A stretch of 64,000 nucleotides of DNA from Saccharothrix luteola (lineage in GTDB: Bacteria > Actinomycetota > Actinomycetes > Mycobacteriales > Pseudonocardiaceae), in NCBI RefSeq assembly GCF_020859565.1, contig NZ_JAJHUO010000037.1:35775-99774 (forward strand), written 5' to 3'. The notes beneath the pieces were generated by a model, which saw only the letters and a list, made by a program, of their open reading frames with translations, had not been told where the DNA came from and made no database searches. The position numbers and the translations under genes are program-made. Of the stretch, positions 1-7,748 are shown piece after piece. Within the stretch, counting starts at the first letter, position 1. Each line of letters starts with the position of its first letter.

Positions 1-266
1 CTCACCGAGATGCCGAGATCACCGCGGAACATGTTGCCCAGGTACGAGATGTACTGGTTGAGGAGCGACTCGCCGCTGTTCGTGCCGAGCAGCAGCTCGT
101 ACGCCCGGCGGGCCGACGGGTCCACGGTTCCGCCGCGTTGAGCGAGCTTCGCCATGAGGATGTCCACCGGGTTGCCCGGCATGAGCCTCGGGATGAAGAA
201 GTTCAGCGTCAGCGCCGCCCAGAGGGCGACCAGGTAGAACGCGAACTTTCGGGCGTAGTACCTCAT
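1..266 (-). CDS. ABC transporter permease, DppB/OppB type (partial, 5' part only)
   Basis: The first 88 residues of an inner-membrane permease for peptide- or oligosaccharide-type importers; the rest runs off the window edge. The ATG at 266 opens RYYARKFAFYLVALWAALTL, a first membrane helix, followed by FFIPRLMPGNPVD, the N-terminal signature of DppB-type permeases. It lies 29 bp downstream of the substrate-binding lipoprotein gene on the same strand, so the two form one operon and this subunit would be half of the membrane channel. The substrate cannot be read from the sequence; control by a divergent ROK (sugar-type) regulator leaves oligosaccharides possible. Confidence 0.85.
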   Translation of the reverse strand, partial: MRYYARKFAFYLVALWAALTLNFFIPRLMPGNPVDILMAKLAQRGGTVDPSARRAYELLLGTNSGESLLNQYISYLGNMFRGDLGISV

Positions 267-295
267 CGGTCCGCCTATTCGCCTCGATCAGTCGT

Positions 296-1984
296 TCACT
301 GGCCGGCCGGCTTGAGCTTCAGGTAGATCTCGGACGCCTCGGGGCGCGCCCAGACCGCCGGGAACGCGTAGAGGTCGTCCTTGGTCGGCCAGCCGGTGAA
401 CTTCTTGGCGTTGTACTCGCTGGTGGTGCCGCCGGTCAGGACCGGGATGTACGGGATCGACTCCTCGATCCTGGTCTGGATGGTGTCCAGGTAGGGCTGG
501 CGGGCGGCGTCGTCGGCCGGGTCGACGCCCTTGAGCCCGGCGAGCGCGGCGTCGACCTGCGGGTCGGAGAACCGCGAGAAGTTCGGGTTGGCCGTCTCAC
601 CGACCTTGGCCGTGGTCGCGGTGCTGAAGAAGTAGGACGCGTTGTAGAACGGGTCGGGCGCCGGGCCCTGGTGCAGCGAGTCGATCAGCAGCTCGAAGTT
701 GCCGCGGCCACGCGCATCGGACCACTCGTTCCAGGACAGCTGCTGCGCGGTCACCTTGATGCCGACCTTCTGCAGCTGCTGGGACATCGTGTCGACCGCG
801 GTGATGTAGTCGGTCCAGCCGGCGACGACCTTGAGGGTCATGGTCAGCGGCTTGCCGTCCTTGGCGTAGACGCCGTCGCCGCCCTTGGTGTAGCCGGCGG
901 CCTCCAGCAGCTGCGTGGCCTTGGCCTCGTCCGGCTGCATCGGCGCGGTCTTCTCCTTCAGCTTCGAGGAGATCTGGTCCTTGTCGCGCTCCAGGAGCGC
1001 GGCGCCGGGGGACACCTCGCTGGCGGTGTTCTCGAACGCGAGCGAGTTGATCTGGGTGCGGTTGAGGGCGTAGTAGATCGCCTTGCGCACGGCCACGTCG
1101 GTCTGCGGGCCCTGGCAGCCCAGGGCGGCGTTGGAGCAGGTGAAGAGCGCGACCTGGTTCATCGGGATGGTGATGGCCTTGTAGCCCGGGTAGTTCTTCT
1201 CGACGTCGGCGATGTCCGGGACGGGGCCGGTCTGCCAGTCGATCTGGCCGGCCTTCAGCGCGGCCTCGCCGGACTGGTTGCCCGACAGCGCCAGGTAGCG
1301 GACCTTCTTCAGGGCGGGCTCACCGGAGTGGTAGCCGGGGTTCGACTTGAGCGTGAACGCCTGGGCCTTGAACTCGTCCAGCATGAACGGGCCGGTGCCG
1401 ACGGGCTCCTTGATGACATCGGTCGACGGGGTCGCGATGTCCTTCCACTTGTGCTCGGGGACCATGAAGATCTTGCCGAGGACCTGCGGGCCCTCCATGT
1501 AGGACGGCTCGGCGAACTTGATCGACACGTGCGTGTCGTCGACCGCGGTCGCCACGCCCTTGTAGCCCGTGCTGTTCATGGTCGGGTTCTTGGAGACCAT
1601 GTCGAGGGTGAAGACGACGTCCTTGGCCGTGAACTTCTGCCCGTCGGTCCACTTCGCGTCGTCGCGCAGCTCGATGTCGAGCTGGGTGCCGTCGGCGTTC
1701 CACTCGAAGCTCTTGCCCAGGCGGGGGCGCGGCTCGACGTCGCGGATGTTGTTGAAGAAGAACAGCGGTTCGAAGATCGTGCCGGGGCCCTCGATCTGGG
1801 TGGGCGAGAAGGGGTTGAAGTTCAGCTGCCAGTCACCGGACTGGCCGGTGTACACGATCAGCGTGTCCTTGTTCGCGTCACCGCCCGCGCTCGATCCACC
1901 ACACGCGGTCGCCAGCGTGGCGATCGCGGCCAGCCCGGCCGCCGCCATGCGCGCCCGTGAGAAGCGCCTTGCCTTCAGGGACAT
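296..1984 (-). CDS. ABC transporter substrate-binding lipoprotein (SBP_bac_5)
   Basis: Extracytoplasmic binding protein that captures a peptide or oligosaccharide and delivers it to the permease encoded downstream. The 562 residues begin with a Tat/Sec-like signal peptide (two arginines near the start, hydrophobic core) ending in the lipobox LATAC, so Cys28 should be lipidated. The body has the family-5 pattern: LRDDAKWTDGQKFTAKDVVF near residue 105-125, then VGTGPF near 195, and length typical of DppA/OppA proteins. The ATG at 1984 is the only start that gives a complete signal peptide. Transcription probably starts from a TTGACT-N17-TAACAA promoter shared with a divergent ROK regulator gene, which likely represses it. 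Confidence 0.93.
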   Translation of the reverse strand: MSLKARRFSRARMAAAGLAAIATLATACGGSSAGGDANKDTLIVYTGQSGDWQLNFNPFSPTQIEGPGTIFEPLFFFNNIRDVEPRPRLGKSFEWNADGTQLDIELRDDAKWTDGQKFTAKDVVFTLDMVSKNPTMNSTGYKGVATAVDDTHVSIKFAEPSYMEGPQVLGKIFMVPEHKWKDIATPSTDVIKEPVGTGPFMLDEFKAQAFTLKSNPGYHSGEPALKKVRYLALSGNQSGEAALKAGQIDWQTGPVPDIADVEKNYPGYKAITIPMNQVALFTCSNAALGCQGPQTDVAVRKAIYYALNRTQINSLAFENTASEVSPGAALLERDKDQISSKLKEKTAPMQPDEAKATQLLEAAGYTKGGDGVYAKDGKPLTMTLKVVAGWTDYITAVDTMSQQLQKVGIKVTAQQLSWNEWSDARGRGNFELLIDSLHQGPAPDPFYNASYFFSTATTAKVGETANPNFSRFSDPQVDAALAGLKGVDPADDAARQPYLDTIQTRIEESIPYIPVLTGGTTSEYNAKKFTGWPTKDDLYAFPAVWARPEASEIYLKLKPAGQ

Positions 1985-2036
1985 CGTCGATTCCTCTCGT
2001 GGCCCGAGACCGGCCGCGGTCCCGCGTTGAGGCAGA

Positions 2037-2065
2037 TTGTTAAGTCATCGAAGAAACGAAGTCAA
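2037..2065 (-). promoter_or_regulatory. Predicted sigma-70-type promoter of the SBP operon
   Basis: On the minus strand TTGACT (2065-2060) is followed by a 17-base spacer and TAACAA (2042-2037). This is close to the housekeeping consensus and unusually A/T-rich for the region. It points at the binding-protein gene 53 bp downstream and lies in the only gap between it and the divergent ROK regulator, so the ROK operator is expected here. Confidence 0.55.
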
Positions 2066-2139
2066 CACCTCCGCGTCATCTACCGGTCAAGTTGCTACTC
2101 TTCGGCCAACGAACGAACTAAGACGACGCGGGAGACCAC

Positions 2140-3411
2140 GTGAGCGGACCGGCGCGGGCGACGCACCACGCGAGCAGCAAGTCCGCCGTGCTCGACGTGA
2201 TCCGCGCGGCGGGCACGATCAGCCGCGTCGGCCTGATCAACGCCACCGGTTTCACCGGCGCCACGATCTCGACGGTCGTCCGCAAGCTCATCGACGAGGG
2301 CCTGGTCGTGGAGACCGGGCGGGCCGAGTCGACCGGCGGCAAGCGACGGGTCCTGCTTCAGCTCAACCACTCCTCCCGCTACGCCGTCGGCGTCCACTTG
2401 GACCACGCGGGCATCACGTACGTGCTGACCAATCTCGGCGGCTCGGTCGTGGCGCGCATTTCGAGGGCGGGCGCGGGCGCGGCGGAACCGCGGACCGTGG
2501 TGGCGCGGATGGCGGCCGAGGTGAAGGGCCTGATCGACGGCGTCGGCGTCGACCACAACCGCGTGCTCGGCCTGGGCCTCGTCTCCCCCGGACCGCTCAG
2601 CTCGGACACCGGCATGGGCCTGACCCCGCCGTCGATGCGCAAGTGGGAGGACTTCCCGCTCGCGCGGGAGCTGGAGCGGGAGACGAGCCTGCCGGTGGTG
2701 CTGGACAACGACGCCACGGCGGCGGCGCTGGGCGAGCACTGGTCGGGCGCGATCGGCGGGACGGCGATCTCGGCGGCGTTGTACATGGGCACGGGCATCG
2801 GCGCGGGCCTGATCATCAACGGCATCGCCTACCGCGGCAGCAGCGGCAACGCCGGGGAGATCGGCCACATCTGCGTGGACGCGGACGGGCCGCAGTGCTG
2901 GTGCGGCGCGCGTGGGTGCGTGGAGGTGCTGGCGGGGCCGGCGGCGGTGGTGGCGGCGGCGCGGGCGGACGCGGAGCTGGCCGGGGCGGCGGGGCTGACC
3001 GGGCGGTCGCGGTCGGTGTCGTCGGACTTCGCGGCGGTGAGCCGGGCGGCGCGGCGCGGCGACCCGTCGGCGTTGGCGATCCTGGAGCGGTCGGCGCGGT
3101 ACATCGCGGTGGCGGCGCGGACGTTGGCGAACGTCATGGACCTGGAGGTCCTGGTGCTGACGGGGCCGAGCTTCGCCATCGCCGGGTCGGTCTACCTGCC
3201 CGTGGTGCGCGATGAGCTGGACCGCACGTTCTTCTCGCGCGCGGCGCACGGCGTCGACGTGAGGCTGTCCCGTTCGGCCGCCACGGCGTCCGCGATCGGC
3301 GGTGCGGCGCTCGTGCTGCAGTCCGAGCTCGTGCCGCTGCACGAGGGGCTCAGGCTGCCGGAGAACCTGGCCGACTCGGAGCCCGCCGCGCTGGCCGACT
3401 CGGGCGGGTGA
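2140..3411 (+). CDS. ROK-family transcriptional regulator
   Basis: Sugar-responsive repressor of the NagC/XylR class, 423 residues. The N-terminal winged helix spans about residues 10-70 (SKSAVLDVIRAAGTISRVGL onward), followed by the actin-like ROK fold. The ROK zinc motif GEIGH then CWCGARGCVE lies near residues 245-265, so the structural zinc site is intact. The GTG start follows GGGAG by seven bases. It is divergent from the Dpp-type importer operon, the usual place for a local repressor of sugar or oligosaccharide uptake. Its TGA stop sits inside the first unit of a 22-bp repeat array. The effector is unknown. Confidence 0.9.
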   Translation: MSGPARATHHASSKSAVLDVIRAAGTISRVGLINATGFTGATISTVVRKLIDEGLVVETGRAESTGGKRRVLLQLNHSSRYAVGVHLDHAGITYVLTNLGGSVVARISRAGAGAAEPRTVVARMAAEVKGLIDGVGVDHNRVLGLGLVSPGPLSSDTGMGLTPPSMRKWEDFPLARELERETSLPVVLDNDATAAALGEHWSGAIGGTAISAALYMGTGIGAGLIINGIAYRGSSGNAGEIGHICVDADGPQCWCGARGCVEVLAGPAAVVAAARADAELAGAAGLTGRSRSVSSDFAAVSRAARRGDPSALAILERSARYIAVAARTLANVMDLEVLVLTGPSFAIAGSVYLPVVRDELDRTFFSRAAHGVDVRLSRSAATASAIGGAALVLQSELVPLHEGLRLPENLADSEPAALADSGG

Positions 3412-3574
3412 CACGCGGGTCCCGGGCGTTGAACTCGCGGGTCCTGAAGGTTCGACACGCGGGACCTGAGCGTTCGACACGCGGGTCCTGAAGGTTCGAC
3501 ACGCGAGGGTTGAATTCACCGCTTCTGAACGTAGGACTCTCGCGGCGTGGACGTAGGACTCTCGCGGCGGTCAG
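3406..3574. repeat. 22-bp tandem repeat array at a convergent gene junction (site 1)
   Basis: Direct reading gives 22-bp units at 3406, 3428, 3450, 3472, a 15-bp partial at 3494, then 3509, 3531 and 3553, all in one orientation. Core units read GTTCGACACGCGGG then (T/A)CCTGA; others begin GTTGAACTC or GTAGGACTCTCG. The array fills the gap between two convergent genes and overlaps both stop codons: the ROK gene TGA (3409-3411) and the ThuA-like gene TGA (3573-3571). The same family recurs at 21175, 31532, 59682 and 63849, always at 3' gene ends. Confidence 0.9.
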
Positions 3575-4203
3575 GGGCGGGTGGCCCAGAGGAGGCCCCG
3601 TTCGACCAGGGTGCGGACCGGGGGCAGGTCCAGGTCGGCGGGGTGGTGGCCGATCGTGCAGGCGAAGACGCGGCCGGCGCCCCAGCGGCGGGTCCACACG
3701 GCGGGCACGGTGAGCGGCGCGTGCCAGGGCTCGGCGGCGGCGAAGGTCGTGGTCGCGTGCACGTCGTTGAGGCCGTCGGTCAGCACCCAGTACTGCTCGG
3801 TCCGCAGGTCGAACCCCTCCAGCCCGGCCACGATCGGGTGGGTCGAGGTGATCTCCACCCGGTGGTCCACGAAATCACCCGGGTGCGCGACGAACTGGCC
3901 GCCGACCAACCTCAGGTAGCCGCGCGAGTGGCGGAACGCGTCGACCAGGCCGCCGTGCCACCCGGCCAGCCCCGTCCCACCCCGCACCGCCGCTTCGAGG
4001 CACGTGAACTGGTCGTCGGTCAGCACGCCGTCGCTCCAGCACTGGACGATCAGGTCGTACCCGCCGAGGCGGTCGTCGTAGACCTCCAGCGAGTCCGACA
4101 CGTCCACCGCGAACCCCGACGAGCGCAGGAACGGCAGGAACGAGTCGGTCGCCTCCACCGGCGAGTGCCCGTCCCAACCACCGCGAACCACCAGTGCCTT
4201 CAC
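3571..4203 (-). CDS. ThuA-like domain protein
   Basis: A 210-residue protein of the ThuA (trehalose utilization-like) family, which has a class I glutamine-amidotransferase-like fold. Supporting features are the opening MKALVVRGGWDGHSP, the GGTGLAGWHGG turn near residue 75 where the family has its conserved histidine, SRGYLRLVGGQFVAHPG, and W..RWGAGRVFACTIGHHP near the C-terminus. The GTG start was chosen for this conserved opening. It lies 27 bp downstream of a TetR gene on the same strand and may share its transcript. The biochemical role of such proteins is mostly unproven; sugar metabolism is a guess from the family name. Its stop codon lies inside a 22-bp repeat unit. Confidence 0.85.
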   Translation of the reverse strand: MKALVVRGGWDGHSPVEATDSFLPFLRSSGFAVDVSDSLEVYDDRLGGYDLIVQCWSDGVLTDDQFTCLEAAVRGGTGLAGWHGGLVDAFRHSRGYLRLVGGQFVAHPGDFVDHRVEITSTHPIVAGLEGFDLRTEQYWVLTDGLNDVHATTTFAAAEPWHAPLTVPAVWTRRWGAGRVFACTIGHHPADLDLPPVRTLVERGLLWATRP

Positions 4204-4230
4204 GACGTCGAACCTTAAGGCCTCCGCGGG

Positions 4231-4872
4231 TCAGGACCGGGCCACCAGGCCGACCAGTTGGTTCACCAGGCCCTCCGTCAGGCCCTCCCGCACCAGCTCG
4301 CCCGCCGGCGGCCCGCCCAGCTCCCGCATCACCTGCGCCACCGCGTCCGTCGGGTTGGCGTGCGGCCACAGGCCGGCCGTCATGACCAGCACCGCGCGGG
4401 CGAAGTGCCGCGCCGCCGCCTCGTCCAGCACCGGCACCCTCGCCCGCACGATCTCCGCCAACCGGGTCGTGTGCGCGTGCGCCCGCCGCTTGAACACGCG
4501 CGCGAAGTCCACCGGGATGTTGCGCTCCAGCACCCCGCCCATGCCGCTGACCAGCTCGCACAACAACCGGCGGCGCAGCAACGTCGTCGCGATCGCCGTC
4601 GCCACCTCCTCCGCGTCGACGGCGGGCGCCACCGCCGCCTCGACCTCGTCCAGCCAGGCGCCCCACTCCTGGTCGAGCACCTCGAGGAAGATCGCCTCCC
4701 GGCTGTCGAAGTACCGCAGCACGTTCGACTTCGCGAGCCCGACCCGGTCGCTCAGCTCGCGCAGGCTGATGTCGGCGACGGACCGCTCCCGCAGCATCGC
4801 GCACGCCGTGTCGAGGATCGCGCGCCGCCGCTGCTCCACCTGCTCCGGCCGCCGGGCGCGCTTGAACTCCAC
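4231..4872 (-). CDS. TetR-family transcriptional regulator
   Basis: A 213-residue one-component repressor. The DNA-binding helix-turn-helix occupies about residues 12-60 (RRRAILDTACAMLRERSVAD onward, then LSDRVGLAKSNVLRYFDSRE), with the usual variable helical ligand domain after it (AAARHFARAVLVMTAGLWPH). Upstream (4893-4920) is a two-layer palindrome that fits an autoregulatory operator. The ThuA-like gene follows on the same strand 27 bp downstream and is the likeliest co-regulated partner. The pyrimidine-dimer glycosylase gene is divergent from the same intergenic region and could also be controlled. The ligand is unknown. Confidence 0.9.
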   Translation of the reverse strand: MEFKRARRPEQVEQRRRAILDTACAMLRERSVADISLRELSDRVGLAKSNVLRYFDSREAIFLEVLDQEWGAWLDEVEAAVAPAVDAEEVATAIATTLLRRRLLCELVSGMGGVLERNIPVDFARVFKRRAHAHTTRLAEIVRARVPVLDEAAARHFARAVLVMTAGLWPHANPTDAVAQVMRELGGPPAGELVREGLTEGLVNQLVGLVARS

Positions 4873-4892
4873 CGCCGCAGGCTAACAGCCCA

Positions 4893-4920
4893 CCGGTCTT
4901 TTGCCAGTCCTGGCGACCGG
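4893..4920. promoter_or_regulatory. Nested palindrome, candidate TetR operator
   Basis: An inner dyad GCCAG-TC-CTGGC (4903-4914) is flanked by CCGGTC (4893-4898) and GACCGG (4915-4920). It lies 20 bp upstream of the TetR start and 38 bp upstream of the divergent glycosylase gene. Position and symmetry suggest autoregulation; binding is inferred. Confidence 0.45.
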
Positions 4921-4957
4921 CGCGCTTGACCGGCCGCACGCGGGGTAGCCGGCCGGT

Positions 4958-5710
4958 GTGCAGACGTTCCTGCCGTGCGCGACCTTCGCCCGCAGCGCCG
5001 CCGTGCTCGACTCGCGGCGGCTCGGCAAGCAGCGCGTGGAGACCGCCCAGATCCTGCGCGCCCTGGTCTGGCCCGAGTACGGCTGGAAGCGGCACCCCGC
5101 GGTGCTGATGTGGCGCGGCTTCACCCCCGCGCTGGTCGCCTACGGCGTGGCCGTGTGCGACGAGTGGCGACGGCGCGGCCACCGCGACGGCCTGCGGGCC
5201 GCGTTCCTCGACTACACCGGCGGCCGGGAGCCGACGTGGTCGTGGTGCCTGGCCGAGGGGCTGCTCCCGCCCTGGCTCGGCGACGACGACCTGCACCGCA
5301 GCCACCGGTCCGCGCTCCTGCGCAAGGACCCCGACCACTACCGCCCGCTGTTCCCCGACGTCCCGGACGACCTCGACTACGTCTGGCCCGCGCCGGTGTT
5401 CCCGCTGGACGTCCCCGACACGCCGGGCCTGATCGCGTGCCGCGTCGACCGCCCTGCCCTGCCCGACGACGACCACCCACCGCCACCGCCGCTCGACCAC
5501 CGGCCCGGCCCGTCGGTCGCCCGGCTGCCCGGCGAGGCCGACCTGGCGGCCGTGCGCGCCGAGGCGGCCGACCCGCGCCGGGTCCGCTTCTTCCGCCGCG
5601 GCCAACGCCTACCGGCCCCGACCAGCCGTTTCACCCTCCGTCTCGACTTCCCGGAAAAAAGTTCGGCGGACGTGTCGATCCGGAGGGGTCCCCGTTCGTC
5701 GCGTGAGTAA
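4958..5710 (+). CDS. Pyrimidine-dimer DNA glycosylase family protein (Pyr_excise/T4 endonuclease V-like)
   Basis: A 250-residue protein whose first 130 residues match the family of T4 endonuclease V relatives common in actinobacteria: MQTFLPCATFARSAAVLD, RRLGKQRVETAQILRAL, HPAVLMWRGF and YGVAVCDEWRRRGHRD in the expected order. In T4 endonuclease V the processed N-terminal residue is catalytic; here the segment after the GTG start begins Gln-Thr, so catalysis by the same mechanism is uncertain. The C-terminal 100 residues are proline-rich and unrecognised. The last 60 bases double as an ECF42-type promoter for the downstream doxX gene. A DNA-repair role is inferred from the family. Confidence 0.8.
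   Translation: MQTFLPCATFARSAAVLDSRRLGKQRVETAQILRALVWPEYGWKRHPAVLMWRGFTPALVAYGVAVCDEWRRRGHRDGLRAAFLDYTGGREPTWSWCLAEGLLPPWLGDDDLHRSHRSALLRKDPDHYRPLFPDVPDDLDYVWPAPVFPLDVPDTPGLIACRVDRPALPDDDHPPPPPLDHRPGPSVARLPGEADLAAVRAEAADPRRVRFFRRGQRLPAPTSRFTLRLDFPEKSSADVSIRRGPRSSRE
5653..5700 (+). promoter_or_regulatory. ECF42-type promoter upstream of doxX
   Basis: GGAAAAAA (5653-5660), 12 bases, TGTCGA (5673-5678), 18 bases, CGTC (5697-5700). Published ECF42 target promoters have TGTCGA at -35 and a CGTC-like -10. The same three blocks at identical spacing occur upstream of the DGPF gene (7133-7180), next to the ECF42-type sigma gene. The promoter lies within the 3' end of the preceding coding sequence. 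Confidence 0.75.
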
Positions 5711-5733
5711 GACCACGAGATGGGGAGCCCGAC

Positions 5734-6171
5734 ATGACCACGACGACCGACACCCGCCGCGCCGCCGCCCAGACCACCACCGCCACCACCAGGCGCAACG
5801 ACCTGGTGCTCGCCGCCTTCCGCGTCGTCGTGTCGTTCCTGTTCGGCCTGCACGGCCTGCAGGGCCTCGGGTTCCTCGGTGGCGTCGACGGCCAGGGCAC
5901 CGCCGTCCCGTTCGGCTCGTGGCCGGGCTGGTACGGCAGCGTGATCGAACTGGTCGGCGCCGTCCTGGTGCTGGTCGGCCTGGCCGCGCGCCCGGCGGCG
6001 TTCGTGCTGTCCGGCGTCATGGCCTACGCCTACTTCACCGTCCACCAGCCGGAGGCCCTGCTGCCGATGCACAACATGGGCGAGCTGGCCGCCGTCTACA
6101 GCTGGGTGTTCCTGCTGCTGGCCGTCCTCGGCCCGGGCGCCTTCACGGTCCAGCGCGCCCTGCGCCGCTGA
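5734..6171 (+). CDS. DoxX-family membrane protein
   Basis: A 145-residue four-helix integral membrane protein of the DoxX family (relatives include thiosulfate:quinone oxidoreductase subunits and oxidative-stress membrane proteins). After a Thr-rich cytoplasmic start the helices lie at about residues 25-48 (LAAFRVVVSFLFGLHGLQGL), 68-88, 92-112 (AFVLSGVMAYAYFTVHQPEA) and 117-140. RBS GGGGAG precedes the ATG. It has its own ECF42-type promoter, identical in layout to that of the DGPF gene, so it probably belongs to the same sigma-factor regulon. A perfect 14-bp hairpin closes the transcript 17 bp after the stop. Confidence 0.88.
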   Translation: MTTTTDTRRAAAQTTTATTRRNDLVLAAFRVVVSFLFGLHGLQGLGFLGGVDGQGTAVPFGSWPGWYGSVIELVGAVLVLVGLAARPAAFVLSGVMAYAYFTVHQPEALLPMHNMGELAAVYSWVFLLLAVLGPGAFTVQRALRR

Positions 6172-6187
6172 CCCCCGCACGCACCAC

Positions 6188-6219
6188 GAGGGCGCGCCTC
6201 CACCCGGAGGCGCGCCCTC
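6188..6219 (+). terminator. Intrinsic-type terminator hairpin after doxX
   Basis: Perfect 14-bp stem: GAGGGCGCGCCTCC (6188-6201), loop ACCC, GGAGGCGCGCCCTC (6206-6219). No U-run follows, as is usual in actinobacteria. It separates doxX from the SDR gene. Confidence 0.75.
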
Positions 6220-6259
6220 AGGCGTGTTCAGAGCGCACCCGCCTGGGCACCCTGGGGGC

Positions 6260-7099
6260 ATGGCCGAGAACCCGATCAAGTACCCGGGGTTGACCGACGA
6301 CGTCCACCCCACCCCGGACCACGGCGAGGCGACCTACCGCGGCACGGGACGGCTCACCGACAAGAAGGCCGTCATCACCGGCGGCGACTCCGGCATCGGC
6401 CGCGCCGTCGCACTGGCGTTCGCGCGCGAGGGCGCCGACGTGCTCATCTCCTACCTGCCCTCCGAGGAGAAGGACGCCCGCGACACCGCGCGGCTCATCG
6501 AGGAGGCCGGGCGCAAGGCGGTCACCGTGCCCGGCGACCTGACGGAGGAGTCGCACTGCGCGGCCGTCGTGGCGCGCGCGGTCGAGGAGTTCGGCCGGAT
6601 CGACGTCCTGGTCAGCAACGCCGCCTACCAGATGGCGCAGGACGGCGGCCTGCTCGACATCACCACCGAGCAGTTCGACCGCGTCATGAAGACGAACGTG
6701 TACGCGATGTTCTGGCTGTGCCGGGCGGCCGTGCCGCACATGCCCGAGGGTTCCTCGATCATCACCACGTCGTCCATCCAGGGGTTCCAGCCCTCCTTCC
6801 AGCTCCTCGACTACGCCACCAGCAAGGCGGCGATCGTGAACTTCACCAAGGGCCTGGCGCAGAACCTGGTGGACCGGAAGATCCGGGCGAACTCGGTCGC
6901 GCCCGGTCCGGTGTGGACGCCGCTCATCCCGGCCACCATGCCGCCGGAGAAGGTGGAGAGCTTCGGCGAGCAGTCGCCCATGGGCCGCGCTGGCCAGCCC
7001 GCCGAGCTCGCCCCGCTGTACGTCTTCCTGGCCTCCGCCGAGTCGAGCTACATCACCGGCGAGGTCGTCGGCGTGACCGGAGGCTCGCCCATCACGTGA
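6260..7099 (+). CDS. SDR-family oxidoreductase (stress-type, YghA-like)
   Basis: A 279-residue NAD(P)-dependent short-chain dehydrogenase. The cofactor motif TGGDSGIGR lies near residue 40, NAA near 116, the catalytic serine in TTSSIQG near 166, and YATSK (catalytic Tyr and Lys) near 183. The extended N-terminus (NPIKYPGLTDDVHPTPDHGE) is typical of the general-stress group that includes E. coli YghA and Bacillus YhdF-like enzymes. The ATG at 6260 gives this conserved opening. It sits between two ECF42-type promoters but has a terminator just upstream, so it is probably transcribed separately. Confidence 0.9.
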   Translation: MAENPIKYPGLTDDVHPTPDHGEATYRGTGRLTDKKAVITGGDSGIGRAVALAFAREGADVLISYLPSEEKDARDTARLIEEAGRKAVTVPGDLTEESHCAAVVARAVEEFGRIDVLVSNAAYQMAQDGGLLDITTEQFDRVMKTNVYAMFWLCRAAVPHMPEGSSIITTSSIQGFQPSFQLLDYATSKAAIVNFTKGLAQNLVDRKIRANSVAPGPVWTPLIPATMPPEKVESFGEQSPMGRAGQPAELAPLYVFLASAESSYITGEVVGVTGGSPIT

Positions 7100-7132
7100 A
7101 AACCACTGGTCAGCGGCCCGCGAAAAAATCTT

Positions 7133-7180
7133 GGAAAAAACTTGGTCCCCGATGTCGATCCACGCCCCCGCTCGTTCGTC
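7133..7180 (+). promoter_or_regulatory. ECF42-type promoter upstream of the DGPF gene
   Basis: GGAAAAAA (7133-7140), 12 bases, TGTCGA (7153-7158), 18 bases, CGTC (7177-7180). The layout is base-for-base equal in spacing to the doxX promoter at 5653. It drives the DGPF protein gene and, by read-through, the ECF42 sigma gene itself. Confidence 0.8.
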
Positions 7181-7233
7181 GCGTCTGCAGAGGCCAGGAT
7201 GGACCGGCCAGGCGAACCGACAGGGAGATCGAA

Positions 7234-7665
7234 ATGCGTTTCATGGTGATCGTGAAGGCGAACGAGAACACCGAGGCCGGCGCCCAGCCCACCGAGGCGG
7301 AGCTGAACGCGATGGGCGCGTTCAACGAGGAGCTCGTCAAGGCGGGCGTGCTGCTGGCGGGCGAGGGGCTGCACCCCAGCTCCAAGGGCGCGCGGGTCTA
7401 CTTCTCCGGTGACAAGCGCACCGTGGTCGACGGCCCGTTCGCCGAGACCAAGGAGCTGATCGCCGGTTTCTGGCTGCTGGAGCTCAAGTCGCTGGAAGAG
7501 GCGGTCGAATGGGTCAAGCGGGTGCCGAACCCCACCGGCGACGAGTCCCAGATCGAGATCCGGCAGGTCTTCACCGAGGACGACTTCGTCAACGCCTCGC
7601 AGGAGCTGAAGGACCGCGAGCGCGAGCTGCGCGCCGAGCAGGAGGCCCGCGCCGCCCGGGGCTGA
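7234..7665 (+). CDS. YCII/DGPF-domain protein
   Basis: A 143-residue cytoplasmic protein of the YCII-related family. It shows the family-naming motif VVDGPFAETKELIAGFWL near residue 65 and the opening MRFMVIVKANENTEAG. RBS AGGGAG precedes the ATG at 7234 by six bases. In actinobacteria such genes stand directly beside ECF42 sigma factors, as here (61 bp to the sigma gene), and are their direct targets. The molecular function of DGPF proteins is not established. It is expressed from the ECF42-type promoter at 7133-7180. Confidence 0.93.
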   Translation: MRFMVIVKANENTEAGAQPTEAELNAMGAFNEELVKAGVLLAGEGLHPSSKGARVYFSGDKRTVVDGPFAETKELIAGFWLLELKSLEEAVEWVKRVPNPTGDESQIEIRQVFTEDDFVNASQELKDRERELRAEQEARAARG

Positions 7666-7693
7666 CCGGGGCTGACCGGGCACGCCGCTTGCC

Positions 7694-7748
7694 GACGCGC
7701 ATCGGTAGCTGATCTGATTCCAGGTCGTGACGGCTACCGATGCGCGTC
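7694..7748 (+). promoter_or_regulatory. Perfect 16-bp inverted repeat bracketing the ECF42 start codon
   Basis: GACGCGCATCGGTAGC (7694-7709) and its exact complement GCTACCGATGCGCGTC (7733-7748) enclose a 23-base loop that contains the GTG start (7727) and any Shine-Dalgarno. In mRNA this would hold the initiation site in the loop of a very stable hairpin. As DNA it could equally be an operator. Confidence 0.6.

Noticed and set aside
3406..3574. Resemblance of the 22-bp arrays to a CRISPR array.
   Set aside because: Units are contiguous with no spacers between them, differ from each other, and no cas gene is present.
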